Origin: Lytechinus variegatus
Taxonomy: Eukaryota > Echinodermata > Echinoidea > Temnopleuroida > Toxopneustidae
DNA: 64,000 bases
NCBI RefSeq assembly: GCF_018143015.1
Contig: NC_054751.1
Coordinates: 32,130,347-32,194,346 of the forward strand
Direction: 5' to 3'
Both the position numbers and the translations under genes were made by a program. This document shows, one piece after another, positions 45,241 through 57,129 of the stretch (the stretch's first letter is position 1; every line of letters begins with the position of its first letter). The notes below the pieces were generated by a model. That model worked only from the letters and a program-made list of their open reading frames with translations. It was not told where the DNA came from and made no database searches.

Positions 45241-46169
45241 CGGACCTGGTATAATGCCGCTCGATACGCACAGGGCTCTGTGCCTCATGCCTTTTAGCCT
45301 GATGACTTAAAGTAGCGGAATGAGACTATATTTTGATGGGGTCAAAATGGACGATGTTGGGAAACATTTTTCCTTTTTGTTAGGTGATAATCTAGTTTTG
45401 TAATAGATTTTGACATCATATCACATTCACATGCAGTCATGTACCGGACATCATACCCTTTGCCTTCTCACTTTTGGGGTCGTTGAACATTTTTTTTTGG
45501 GGGGGGATGGAGGCAGAGCTCCTGGCCATCAATCATAATCTCTCAAAATATTCAAAAGACAATTGGGTCCCGGGAAAAAATATATATGTGTGTCTTATTA
45601 ATATTATGTTAGAGAGAATGGAGAGAGATGGTGATTTTTATCAATAGAGAATCTGCTATATTTTTATCCAAGTAGATTTTTTCAATTCGTTTTGAAAATG
45701 GGGTTTGAATTTATTTGTTTCTGCAGGAAACTTAGGCGCGAAATTCCATGACATAATGCATGCATATATTCACCCCCTTAAAATATCTGTTTTCAGGGGA
45801 AAAAATAAAATAAAGTACCGGTACTTTTACGTCATGCGTATGCATTGCTGAGATGGAGATGTTTTGTATACTACAATCCACTGTCGTGTTAAATTTGTGG
45901 ATTGACCAATCTCGGCTAGTATTCTTCTTTAGTCTGAACCTCGAATTCAAAACGGCCGCATCGTACACGTACGTACAAGGAATACAGTACAGGCTTCGTA
46001 TGCTATTACAGTAGTTGCAGAGAGCCTACCGCCAGCTAGCTAGCGCGTCTCTTCTTCGGCAATGGGGGCTTTTCAGCGGCTACAGCTGTGCGTAGATCAC
46101 CACACCCTTTCCCTCTCACCCTTGTGCTAATTTGGAACCTTCAGGCCAGGGACACCATCATCAGTACCT
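45241..46169 (+). promoter_or_regulatory. Upstream region and probable 5' leader of GRK gene
   Basis: Single-copy-looking sequence before the GRK start codon. GC content rises from about 45930, with CGTACACGTACGTACA and CTAGCTAGCGCG, and this part may hold the transcription start. GGCCAGGGAC occurs both in the leader (46144-46153) and in the coding exon (46211-46220), a local 10-base repeat. No clear TATA box was seen. Confidence 0.35.
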
Positions 46170-46221
46170 ATGGAGTTGGAAAATATTGTTGCCAACACTG
46201 TGTACTTGAAGGCCAGGGACG
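46170..46221 (+). CDS. First coding exon of a GRK4/5/6-type G protein-coupled receptor kinase (partial gene)
   Basis: ATG at 46170 opens 17 codons plus one base, MELENIVANTVYLKARD, before the donor GGTAAGAT with the intron starting at 46222. Vertebrate GRK5 and GRK6 begin MELENIVANTVLLKARE and, as I recall, their first coding exon is similarly short. This N-terminal helix is the conserved segment that contacts active receptors and the kinase small lobe. The encoded enzyme would phosphorylate activated GPCRs at the plasma membrane. The only difference from the vertebrate start is Tyr for Leu at residue 12 and Asp for Glu at 17. The RGS-homology and kinase exons were not found in the window, so the gene is cut by its right edge. 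Invertebrates usually have a single GRK4/5/6 orthologue (Gprk2 in flies). Confidence 0.87.
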
Positions 46222-46652
46222 GTAAGATATCAATGGCGGAATTTTCGTGTGTGACTTAAAAATGATAATGAACTTGCGGAAGTTGGTGAGCGAGTCGAGT
46301 CGGGTTAGCTTGCTAGGCTAGGATCGGCAATCGTGGGAGTGCGTGTAAACACACAATTGAATAGGTAGAGGGGTCACAGAACAGTCTCTGAGTCTGGCCT
46401 GTACTAGCTGCACTGTAGTAGACCTATACTAACTAGGATATATTGCATTGGTTTCCTTTTAATATTTAAGCCTGGCTATGTGTACAAAGCAGTCTGTTTT
46501 ATGATGGGGTGTCCAAACTTCGTGCACTTTTCAAAAATATTCATCAGGCTTAATTTTGTTCACAAAATAGGCCTATTCATAATTTATACAAAACCAATTC
46601 AAGAAATAGTTACCGCATTGACGGCAAGATCGTAAACTTTAAAATCATGGGC

Positions 46653-47095
46653 AAGACTTCCATATGTCCCCTCCACTAAAATTGAAAAAAAAAATATGGA
46701 GGTTTATCAAGAATTATCTAACATATATCTAAGAGATTTAAGAAGGAAAAGTCGGATACATACCAAAATATGGCTTTATTCCGTCAAAAATTCGAGTGTG
46801 TGTAATTCCCAATGGCATCGGTTTATTTAGTCAGAAAAATAAATACCCAATACTCTTGGAGAGTAGACTAGTCGTAATATCGGTTTATGATTGTTATGAA
46901 ACCCATGGCTTTCAACAATTCCTGCTAGCTCAGTGAGTAAGGCGACAGACTGGAGATGCTTCGTTCTGCAGCGAGAGGTTCGAATCCAAGTTCCCACCGG
47001 AAGTTAGAAGAAAAAAAAAAAGAAAAAAGAGAAGACAGAAGGGGTTTTGGGGGAAGTATTTTTTAAAATTAGTGGAGGGGACATATGGAAGTCTT
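46653..47095. mobile_element. Foldback element with long AAGACTTCCATATGTCCCCT ends
   Basis: Left AAGACTTCCATATGTCCCCT is mirrored by AGGGGACATATGGAAGTCTT on the right, and complementarity continues inwards (CCACTAAAATT against AAAATTAGTGG). About 443 bases. A tRNA-like SINE with an A-rich tail lies inside. Confidence 0.8.
46923..47030 (+). mobile_element. tRNA-derived SINE, Ser/Leu-like head
   Basis: An A box TAGCTCAGTGAGTAAGG and a B box AGGTTCGAATCC (about 46976-46987) flank a longer variable region, as in class II tRNAs. The loop CTGGAGA would give a serine GGA anticodon, but the anticodon stem pairs poorly. An A-rich tail follows from about 47007. It is nested in the foldback element. 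Confidence 0.65.
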
Positions 47096-48386
47096 TCCAA
47101 ATCATATACGAAAACGTAAAGAAGGTCAAGGGGTTTCGCCGTTAACGCGATCTCAAAATTCTATTCCGATCGGCGAATGCGGGCTGTGGTGGAAAATCGT
47201 TCAGAAAAAGTGTGACCTAACTTCGCGCACCAAAGCTTTTGCAGTGATGCCAAGTTCTAAGACCAGCTATGCGTGAGATTTTCTGTGAATCTGAGTGAGA
47301 TCACAGACATTGTGTACTATGTATATACATGTAGGGAAAGGCTGTGATAGTTGCGTGATACAGGGATTTGAGGGGATGAACAAGAGTCCAAAATGCTTGA
47401 GTCTCACGCATAATGCGTGAGACTTGGTAGCTCTGTTTTTGTGGAGATTTAAACAAAAACTCAAGCTCAAAAAGTGAAATATTTATATCAGATTGATGGC
47501 AAAATGATATGGAATCAGTTAGTACCACATTTAACTCACATTTTCGATGATTTCTTGCAAAATGGTGATATCGTGATGCTTGTTGATTTCTTCAAAACGG
47601 GCGCTAGCGGTGACAAATTTGCCGATCTTTTGCCAATATTTTCATGAATACTGAACTCATCCTAAAGAAATTTTCATTGAAGGGTAATTTTAGGTCGCTT
47701 TTCACGTTCATGATGTCAGATTTTAAGGATATTGGCTAGTTTTTTAGATAATGACCGTCCGCGAAGTATGGACACGCGCGAAGTTTGGACTCACTGCCAT
47801 ACTATTCAAGTAATGCATGCAGCCTGAGTGCATTAGTGGAAATGCAGAGCACGCGAGGTTTCTTTAGATAGGTGCCGCACTGCTTGAGCCGCTGGCGGCG
47901 AGTGCCCAGTGTGCACCATCTGAAGAAACCGAGCTTTCTCTGCATTTACTTTTACGCACGACAGAGCAAGTGCATTATTTGTTTTATAAAATAGCAACAC
48001 AGAAACAAATTCTTGAAAAGTTACAGTTCAGTTTTGTTGGAATTCTCCTAGTCTGCTTGAGCATGCAATGTCAATTTTTGTTGCGCACCTTTTGCACTGC
48101 CGTGCATGCACAAAAAAAGTTGGATGTCATGTGACGCGTATTGGCCAATCGCGATGCTTGAAATAATACACCTATTTTATAAATTACACTACTACAGGAA
48201 GAATGAATCCCACTTCTGGTGTCCACAACACTCGGCTTTTATGGCTTGATTTTTCTGTGCGCAGTGGCATGTATATAAAGGAAGTGTTTATAATGTAATG
48301 AACCCTTGGTGTTAGTCTAGATCTACCCACAACTGTTGATGATGATGCCTGAGGCTGATGGCAATTTTGAAGATTGACTTGACCCA
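47096..48386. other. GRK intron 1 segment with small palindromes
   Basis: AGTCTCACGCATAATGCGTG, an almost perfect palindrome that continues to GAGACT, lies at 47400-47424. A hairpin is listed at 47834-47952. Otherwise nothing recognisable. Confidence 0.5.
47834..47952. mobile_element. Short foldback (AAATGCAGAG arms)
   Basis: GTGGAAATGCAGAGCACGCG and GAGGTTTCTTTAGAT on the left pair with ATCTGAAGAAACCGAGC and TTTCTCTGCATTTAC on the right. The middle is GC-rich (CCGCTGGCGGCG). Probably a small MITE. Confidence 0.6.
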
Positions 48387-48566
48387 GTGGGTGTTTCAAA
48401 AAAGCTGTTTGTAGATTTAGAGTGATTTTATTTGCTGGTGAACCAACCTTACAATCGCCAATGACCATTTAATGGTGAATATTATTTATCACAAGAGAGG
48501 GTCACCAGACACCAGTCGTTCTTAAGTTCACTTTTATGAACAGCTTTAATTTATGAAACAGCCCCC
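48387..48566. mobile_element. Short palindromic MITE, GTTTCATAAAGCTGTT family, copy 3
   Basis: GTGGGTGTTTCAAAAAAGCT on the left and AGCTTTAATTTATGAAACAG on the right enclose the shared centre ATTTAATGGTGAATATTAT. Confidence 0.75.
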
Positions 48567-49189
48567 TCAAGTCGATGATGGTTTGTGAAGTACATACTAC
48601 GCTACACTACACGATGGTAATTGGACCATTGATTTATGACTGGTTAGAATTTTTGTAAAAATAGGTATCATATACTTGGTACATAGAATGGATTTCCTAG
48701 GCATCTTAGATGTACAGTTCTTCAAGATTGAAGATTCTTGCAGATAATCAAACGATAAGCGACTAGTTCACTCATTTTTCATGGTTCTTCCAGTCTTAAA
48801 ATCAATGATTTAAATCCTGTACAGGTGTATTTCTTCAGGCATTATATTTGCACTGTGGATTAAAACACATGGCAATTACAAGTATTACTATGGCCATGCA
48901 TACTTGTGATTGCAACTTTTTCAGAAGTCCTGTTTTTTGGATGTTCTCGGATCTGTTTCGTCCATTGTTCATTGGACTACTTCTTACTCCACTGCACCTC
49001 TTCTATAGACTGAAGTTATCTCACTCTTTGTACTTGGAACCTATGCCCCCCCCCCCAATTTTTTATTTTTAACCATTAATACACCATTTGTCAATGAAAT
49101 AAACATGTCAGTTGATGAATGAGAGTTTAGTTTTGAAAAAAATCAGAATCTAGTAAACAGTAATGAACATTGGTCACCTCAGTGCAATT

Positions 49190-49345
49190 TTATAGAAGTC
49201 CCAGAGGGCCCTTTGGGTAGAACATTGTGCGACACTGTTCGGGCTACCCTGTATAAGACTTGATAATGATGATGATAATATTAATAATAATGATAATGAT
49301 GATGATGATGATAATAATAATAATTTTAATAAATATAAATAAATA
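49190..49345 (+). repeat. Possible SINE/LINE tail followed by GAT/AAT repeats
   Basis: TTCGGGCTACCCTGTATAAG, then ACTTGATAATGATGATGAT and a run of GAT and AAT triplets to about 49345. A 3'-tail plus microsatellite layout suggests a truncated retroposon, but the family is not identified. Confidence 0.45.
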
Positions 49346-50503
49346 ATAATAATGGCAATATAAAAACCATAACCAAAGAAGAGAAGAATCATTAAATACT
49401 GGAATCCCTGTTCTTTTTTTTGGGGGGGATAATACATTCAGCCTATGGGGCACAATGCCGTCACACTGTGTTCAAGATGGCTAGCCATCTTTGTAGGAAG
49501 ATAAACCAAAAGAGGTTGTGAACTCCTCCAAGCAGATGGATTTCAACTGTCTAGGATGTTCTAAGAGTCTGTATGTGGTGCTAAATTCTCTGCATCCTTT
49601 ATAAATTGTATTTTTGCGAATGTTTTGCTTTGTTCTTTGTCTGGTCAGGCTAAACTTGGTGTACATGTACTTTAATATTGACATCTGATTTGCAATAAAC
49701 CACTGAAAAAATATTAGTCACTTTCCAAAGATTGGTATTCAAAATAAAGAAATATTTGCAGTAATCTATCCCAATGATGTGGACAAGTATGCTTCACCAT
49801 CTCTGCTTCAGTGAAGTTCAGTCACAGTCATGATCTGTTTATACTGCATCTGATTTATTCTTCTCTGATCTTCATCTTTTTCTCCCAAAGATTCAAGACA
49901 ATCAATTGCAGGTTTTTGTTGCAGGTTTATCAGTCTGACCCCCTCCCCATGCCCCAACCCCTCTTTACAACCATAAATGTGGGAGCTAAACTAGTACTTG
50001 TATCAAACAATATTTTTGAAAGAGAATTCTTTAATAGATCAAATACAGTAAGCTAACAATTGTGATCGCGATAAAGATTACCAACACCGACAAGCATATT
50101 TGGCACAGGGCTGTAGTACTGGTCTACTAGAAGATTTTTATATATAAAGGAAAAAAAATGAAAACATGATACATACTTGTAATGTAACATTTATATGACA
50201 CCCAGATAAATCCTTGTCCTTTGATTGGTTGTTTGATATTGATCATTCAGTCCATTTAACAATGGCATCATCAATCTTGCAATCTTGGATCCATACGATT
50301 TTGTCGCATTGCACGCGCACACCGAGACTGCAGGCACCACAAGTAAAACTCCTTGTGTTTGCAGTGCTCATGTTGTACATGTATGTATGCGATAATCAAC
50401 AGACCGAGCACGCCCTACACTGTATGAGCATATTTTGCATCAAAATTCATGAATTTTATATGAAAAAGAATCTATTTTAGGTGTCACATACGGTAAACCA
50501 AAT

Positions 50504-50621
50504 AATGAATGTTCTTTTCATTCGTGCAATGGACAGAGTACTTCATCTGGTGAAAGATGAAATGAATGATCCATTCACCTCATGAAGTATTCTGTCCATT
50601 GCACTCATAAACATTCAATAT
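50504..50621. mobile_element. Hairpin element with GTGCAATGGACAGAGTACTT arms
   Basis: Arms of about 45 bases with few mismatches (GTGCAATGGACAGAGTACTT against AAGTATTCTGTCCATTGCAC, and TGAATGTT against AACATTCA at the ends) enclose a short loop. Confidence 0.75.
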
Positions 50622-51106
50622 TTTTAAATATATGCTCAATACTTTAGCTTTGGTCATCTGTCTAGTAGCTCCATACTTTAATTGATATTTTTGATTATGT
50701 GGTCAGAACTGTCATTTGAAATTTGGGACCTCTATTGGTAGAAAAACAGATGATGTACACAAGTTGGTTTTATTAAAAGGAAGTATTAATGAATTAACCA
50801 TTGTACCAAGGCACATGACTGATAATTGTTTAGGAAGTTGTTACGCTGAAATATCTAGCATTGACCTACATTACAAGATCAAGAGAAAATAACAAAAGTT
50901 GTCAAACCTAGTTTTAGAATGTGCAAGGTGGTTTGGGAGGACAAGGTTATATCATAACATTGACATTTAGGATGAGTGATCACTCCCAGCATATTCATCT
51001 TTCTCAAGTTTGATTGTACATGTACAGTACAACATTATATCAGAAATTGTTTACATCAGTTGCATAAAGAAAGAGTAGCCTTGTTTTTATCTCTCAATCA
51101 TTGTGC

Positions 51107-51560
51107 CCTGGGGGGGGGGGCACTCAGTATATAATGCATAGTGGGTATGTGCCGCGGAGGGGACCCCCATTTTTACACTCAAATTTCCGTTCCAAGGCAT
51201 AGCATTTTTGCCTTGTTGAGAAGAAGAACAAAGAAAGCCGCTCCAAGGCATAGCATTTTCTTCTTATCGAGAAAAAAGAAGAGAGAAATCCGCTCCAAAG
51301 CATCGCATATTTTTCGTTACGCCGCTCTGTTCGCATTGAATGAACTGCAATTTTGATGAAAAACGGCCGCAGAGCTCCACGGTGGAGGCCACGCTGGCGA
51401 TCCGTTCCAAGTCCCCCGTTTTCACAAACATTTGTCGATCCGAAGCCCGTTCCGAGGACTCTCCTTTTTACAATAAGCCCGCTCCAAGGCCCCCGTTTTT
51501 TGTCTCGCCCGCGGCACACCCCCACCACTTTTTTTGTCGAGTGCCCCCCGAGGCCCAGGG
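51107..51560 (+). mobile_element. GGGGGCACTC element, copy 1
   Basis: It starts CCCTGGGG with a G-run then CACTCAGTATATAATGCA and ends GAGTGCCCCCCGAGGCCCAG. The left part holds three diverged tandem units with (C)GCTCCAAGGCATAGCATTTT. The right part has CCGTTCCAAGTCCCCCGTTT and CCGCTCCAAGGCCCCCGTTT. Flanks ATTGTG and AATGTG may be a decayed target duplication. Overlapping frames on both strands are by-products of the repeats. Confidence 0.8.
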
Positions 51561-53216
51561 AATGTGAAAGTGAAATGGCCCTCTACAATCATTTGTACAC
51601 TGAACTGGAAGTGTTTGGACGTCAACATTTTTCATCTCTCATTCTGTTTTCATAGGCCTTTTTAACAATATACCACTGTTTTTGCATAGGGAGTATACAA
51701 CGGATCCTACCAGTATTTTATTTACAGTTTAATGGGGTTATATTGTACACTGTTGGCCAGTAAGTTTTGTACTTAGTCAAGAAAAAAAGTGGAGTATTAG
51801 ATATGTTGTCCTATCCCATTAAAAGATGTACATACAACATACATACATGTACATGTACAGCAGTGTGATACACGGAAATGGAATGTACTGCCTTCCAAAA
51901 TGGAATGGAATCAGCTTGAATCCTTTTCTTTACATGTACGTGTCCATGATAAATGGAAATATGGTTTGGTCGTAACACTCTTTAAATGAATGTGCAAATT
52001 ATATGAGGGCTCTAATCAACTTATTTATAATCAGCATGTACAGCTACTAAATTTATATTATGACAAAAATAAATTGCAATATCACATGTATGAAGAAGGA
52101 TATAGATGAACTGATAAAAGCAATGTAGAAATAAAATGATAAAAGGTAAAATATATAACATGTATATTTGATTGAAATTAAGAAAACATCAAAGTAAAAT
52201 AAATGAAAAAGACACATATTCTTTACTGCCTATTATGAGTTCTGTAATCTCATTTGTCTCTCTTCATATAAATTTTTATTTTAATGATGATAAAAATGGT
52301 CTTTATTAGAGCATCAAAACATTCTTGGCAGCCAAAGGCTTTACAAATGTTCGTTCAAGGTTTTTGTCATATTACTTTGCACTGAACTGAGGTGTCAGTT
52401 ATATTTAGTCATAGATCTAGCATTGGCATTGTAATAAGATTAACGTCATGCAAGGAAGGGTAAACAGTTCGTGTAATCTCGGCAACTTTGGAGATGCTTG
52501 AAAATATATGAAATACACACATTCTTGTTTGTCTTCATTGTGGCAGGAGAGACGTAATATTGACTTGTTCATTTGACTTAGTGTGTAGGTTTCAATGTAA
52601 CGCGGTATGAGTTACCACTCCAGAGCAAGCATTTGGGATTCATCATCTTAATTTGCTCGTTGGGTTGCAAGAAATTCATACTCATACTTTTTTTTCCTTT
52701 TTTACTTGCTGGCTCTAGTTTATCCCTCATGTTATGAGGAAGTGCAAGTATTGATATGGGATATTCATGCACACACGCTGTGTTCCTGTGACAAAGGGTG
52801 TGTTATCTACACTAGTATATTGCAATATTGTGAAGGGATAGAAAATGAGAAATGTAGAATTCTTTTTATGTGAAGCAAGCGAAGATTAATTTATTTTTCT
52901 TTTGTTTGAGAGCATATTGTAATGTACATGTTTTGGTTGTGCAGTAATTCATACTCAAAGATGGGAGGGGGGAGTTAGGTGTAAAAAGAAAAACATTCCA
53001 TGGAAATTGTGAATTTTCTGTCAGTTGCTGAGTGAGGTTCTCACAATTTTGGGCAATCTATTAAAATGCATTTTGCATCCTGCTGGGTACTAATTTTCTA
53101 GGAATATGTGCTTAAATCTACATGTTGTAATTTGGCAAATGTCAACTCTCTTTGATTTCACTATTCCACTGTTCGATAGATGTAGGCCTACGTGTAAATT
53201 GTGTACTTTTTATTAG
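51561..53216. other. GRK intron 1 segment; no gene seen
   Basis: AT-rich intronic DNA with ACATGTAC words (near 51843). No exon or bounded element recognised. Confidence 0.5.
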
Positions 53217-54085
53217 GTAGGGGAAGGCGGGGTAAGTTGAGCATAGGGGCAAGTTGAGACACCAGCCCCAGGCCAATAATGAATGAGTCAGACGTTGTGG
53301 TGGTGTCATGTACAGTATTGATGACCCATATCATAACCCCTAACCCCACCACATTGTTTCCAACTTTGAAACAAAAAGTAGTTTTTTAGAGGGAAAAATA
53401 TGAATTTCATTCAAAAAAGTAAAAAAGAGTGTGAAATAGAAGGGTGCTTTATAAACACACACATCTTTAAATATAATAAAGACATGATAACATTATTAGT
53501 CCATGTATGGATCTTCATTCTTGTCATAGTTTTTTATATGATGGATGCATAATAAATGTGTGGATACAAAATTTTCGCACTGAGTTCGGACTGGGGTAAG
53601 TTGAGCCAAACAGCATGGGGCAAGTTGAGCCATGGTAATTCCTATGGTAATGTATCTTAAAAAACAAACAAACCATAAAAATCGATTGAAATGCAGGCTG
53701 AAAGGAGCAAATTTACATGACTGCTCTTTTCCTTTTACAGGATGTTAGTATTTATAGAGAATTAGCAAGTGAAAAGACTTTTAACAAAAAATTGACACGC
53801 TGGTTCTCCCCCCATACATTTTGTACATAGTTTTTGTGGCTCAACTTACCCCAGAAGGTGGCTCAAACTTACCCCATATATGGGGCAAGTTGAGCCATTT
53901 GACATCGTTTTTTTCAAAGGTCACGATGACTTTCAGTGTGGGGATAGAAAGTTATATATAGGTGGAAAATATTTCAGAAGAATTAAATTTCAAGGCAAGG
54001 TACTTATTTCGACAAGATTATTATTCATATCAATTCTAACTGGCAAAAAGCAAAAACTGTCACAACTTACCCCGCCTTCCCCTAC
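53217..54085. mobile_element. Element with GTAGGGGAAGGCGGGGTAAG inverted ends
   Basis: The left end GTAGGGGAAGGCGGGGTAAG is an exact complement of CTTACCCCGCCTTCCCCTAC at the right end, 869 bases apart. Several internal copies of GGGGCAAGTTGAGCC or its complement occur near 53250, 53592, 53618, 53840, 53860 and 53881. No transposase; the longest frame is not protein-like. Confidence 0.88.
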
Positions 54086-54379
54086 ATGTATTAAGGATTA
54101 TGAGGAACTCTACGTACAAATCTATATGTACAAGTGTCCATGTAGATGTATGGGATCGCAAGAAACTCCTCTTTTCTCAATGGAAGAGGTGCTGAATAGA
54201 TAAAAATGATTGAAGTTGCAAATTTACATGTCAACTAGTTTTGAAAGGAGAGACACAACAAGCTCATCTATCACGTCTATAGGGTATTGCTTGTCTCGCA
54301 TAGATCTCCCGAATAGTTTGTCATGGGTGTTTATACTGTATACATATTGACCACACACCACTCTCGGGGTCTGCAGAGT

Positions 54380-54560
54380 GGCTGGGAAAGTTGTCATTCA
54401 AAGCGAGCGGGAGCGAACAAGTGTCAGACGAAGAGCGTGATTTTGCATGTGTTATGCGTGGGTTTTGGTCGAGGGCCTGCGCGGCTATCCTCTCCAGAAG
54501 AAGGAGTGCGTGGAGGTATGCAAAGTGCACTGAGTGGCTAGCTGGAGATAGCAAATGGTA
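54380..54560. other. GC-richer patch of unknown role
   Basis: A local patch with AAAGCGAGCGGGAGCG, GTCGAGGGCCTGCGCGGC and several CpGs in otherwise AT-rich intron, with a donor-like GAGGTATGC near 54513. Open frames exist on both strands with no recognisable product. It could be a regulatory element or alternative first exon. Confidence 0.3.
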
Positions 54561-55059
54561 ATGAACTGCCCCTCTCATTTGGTTTGATGCAGGGTTAGAT
54601 GTTGATGGTGTGCAGTGTAAACACTAGGGTTCGCAGAAGTTTGGCAATATGCAGGTTTATGGTCTATACGGTTTAAATTTAAAGCATACAAATAATTTTT
54701 GAGGTGGGGGTCCTAAACTTTCTTTTCACAATGGAGATTTACATCATGTTTTCCCTTTTTTTATGAAAGTAGAAAAAATTTCCTAAATATATGAAGGTTT
54801 GATGGAAATCCTTAAAAGAATAATAAGGTTTGATTTGTGACATATGGGCCCTTGACTACTTTACATTTACCTGGACTACATTTTGTCATTTTGAAAGATA
54901 AATTTATCAAATTGCCATTTTTCAATATTTCATAGTGATAGTATATTTTTTTTCATAGAAACTGTTACAAGAATGAAATGATGTAATTTTATCGAACATG
55001 TTGAGAAATTGCCAACTTACAAAATGGGTACCTGGGTATGTGAGTTTTAGCTCAAAATG

Positions 55060-55360
55060 TTTATTTTCAATTGGTCTAATGCCACTTCGTCCAATTCCTA
55101 TTCATGTGGTCTACCATCAGTTTGTCCACTATCCATACAGTCTAATTGCCATTTTGTCCAATCTCCATTTCGTATTAATAACCAGTTGGTCCAATAGCCA
55201 TTTAGGTTTAGTCCATATTCCATTTGGTCTAATTACACTCAGTGTTAATTAGGCAAAATGAATGAAAAGAAAGTATGTACATGTACGAGACCAACTGGTT
55301 ATGAGACAAAGTGATTATTGGACCAAATGGTTGTTAGACGAAATGTTGATGGACAGAACA
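55060..55360. repeat. Degenerate TTGGTCTAAT / CCATTTGGTC repeat with polarity switch
   Basis: Repeated words such as TTTGTCCAATCTCCATTTCG, TTGGTCCAATAGCCATTT and CATTTGGTCTAATTAC run in one direction to about 55235. The complementary sense (GAGACCAACTGGTTATGAGA, GGACCAAATGGTTGTTAGAC) follows to about 55350. Confidence 0.7.
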
Positions 55361-57129
55361 GAATGGCACCGTGTGATGAGTGGAGAGTTGGCAATTTACA
55401 TGTACCGCTCAGAATTTGAGAAATTTCATATAGTAGTTTGGATTTAGCTTCTAAAATTGTATGTTTCCTTAATTGCCCAATACCATTAAAAATAGAATAC
55501 AGTTTATCACAGTTTCATATACTACTAGTATTCAAAATTGTTTTACAAGCTATAAAAATTTGTCTTTTACATGTGAATAAGTCACTTTTATAGGGATCTG
55601 AAAATTGTTTGAAGTTGAAAAATGTGTTCTATTTTTTTTCCTACCAGCATTGTTATTCAATAAAAAAAAAGATTGGGTTTTGATGTGTTAGTAAAATTGG
55701 TATCACATTGATAGCCGTGTTTACAAGTACCTCGCAGCTCAAGTTGATTAAACTTCATGGGTCATCTAACTTTTATTCTCTTTTTCTGTTGCCATGGTTG
55801 CAAGGTAGAGTGTCTACTATATTCCCATTTCCATCACACTAATTACATCTTATACTATGGAGAATTAATTAAATTGAAATATAAAGTGAAATTCACTGCT
55901 CTCAGACTGTAGGCAGATACATGTATAAACTACATGTACATGTAGCAACAGTAACAGGAGATTTTTTTTAAAAGTTTATTGTGAGGGGAATGTTTTGGAA
56001 AAGTCTTGTAGATTTTTACCCAGTCAGTGATAATTTAATACATACATGCACTTACAATGTATATAGGATTTAAAAAAAAACTGACTCTACAGCTCCAAAT
56101 TGTCTTTTTTCATTGTCAAATCAGGTTCAACAGTTTGTACATGTACATGTATATGTTTTGTTATGTTTTTATATCAGTGATTATTACACTTTCATCTGGG
56201 GCCCACCATACTAGAATAGGAGTGGCTTGAACCATATCATACTTATGTACTTTTGTAGCTTCAGAGCTCTTTTCTCTCTCATTGATGTGTTTCACTGGCA
56301 TTGTAAGGAAATAGACTGGAGGTGATTCCTGAATTGACTATGGTAAAAGGACGGTGCAATGAAGAAGAAATGATGAATATGTTCCCAAGTAGGTTGTCAA
56401 TAGCTTATATTTAGAGGGTAACTCCAACTTGAAAATGATTTTGTTTAAATTGAATTTTAACCAAAGAATGAGAGGAATAGTAAACTGCAATTTTGAAAAT
56501 GAAACAATAAGAAAACTATGGCTTTTAATTTTGGGAATGCTAGTGGTGAAGAATGTCAAGTGACACACATACTACGGTATACAGTAGCTCATTGTATATT
56601 TTTGCATTAAGTTTCATAAGAATAAAAATGTTAATGTTTGAAAATACCTTTTTCTTGGTGAGGTTTAAATTGAAGCCTCTCTACACATGTACGTTAAGTC
56701 ATTATGTGTAAAACTTTCATGGCGCGGAACATATAACAGCATGATTTCTTGGATCATATATTTAGCGATTTTACATGAAAACTTATTTTGGACAAGAGTC
56801 TGGGATCCTAATTGAATGATTTCAACTTGGAAAAATTACAATTTGCTTGTTTTATTTAGTAAGGATATTGTACTTTGTACGTAGATTTTAATTTAAAGGT
56901 CGAACACCCCTTAAATCTCAATTTTGACCACGTCGGAAGTTTCTGAAGATAACGTCATATTTTGTAATGACAATGGTGGCTCAAAAGCACTTGCATAATT
57001 CATGGTCAATGCCGAAATGTGACGACCAAATTAGATTTCATCTGAGCGTATCAGAACATGATCATGCATGGCCCGGGGACAGGGAGGATGAGGAAGCATT
57101 CTAATTCATGGAAGATTGTTTCATCCCGA

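Noticed and set aside
46923-46995. Possible tRNA-Ser gene
   Set aside because: The anticodon stem is weak, and an A-rich tail and element context point to a SINE.
48848-49072. A 74-residue plus-strand frame with hydrophobic stretches
   Set aside because: No homology I recognise, no splice context and a G/C-run at its end; treated as chance.
51124-51655. Overlapping frames of 70-134 residues on both strands, resembling those at 63317-63842
   Set aside because: They arise from the GGGGGCACTC repeat element; the two copies give the same peptides only because the DNA is repeated.
53880-54203. A 107-residue frame
   Set aside because: Begins inside the 53217-54085 repeat element and has no recognisable domain.
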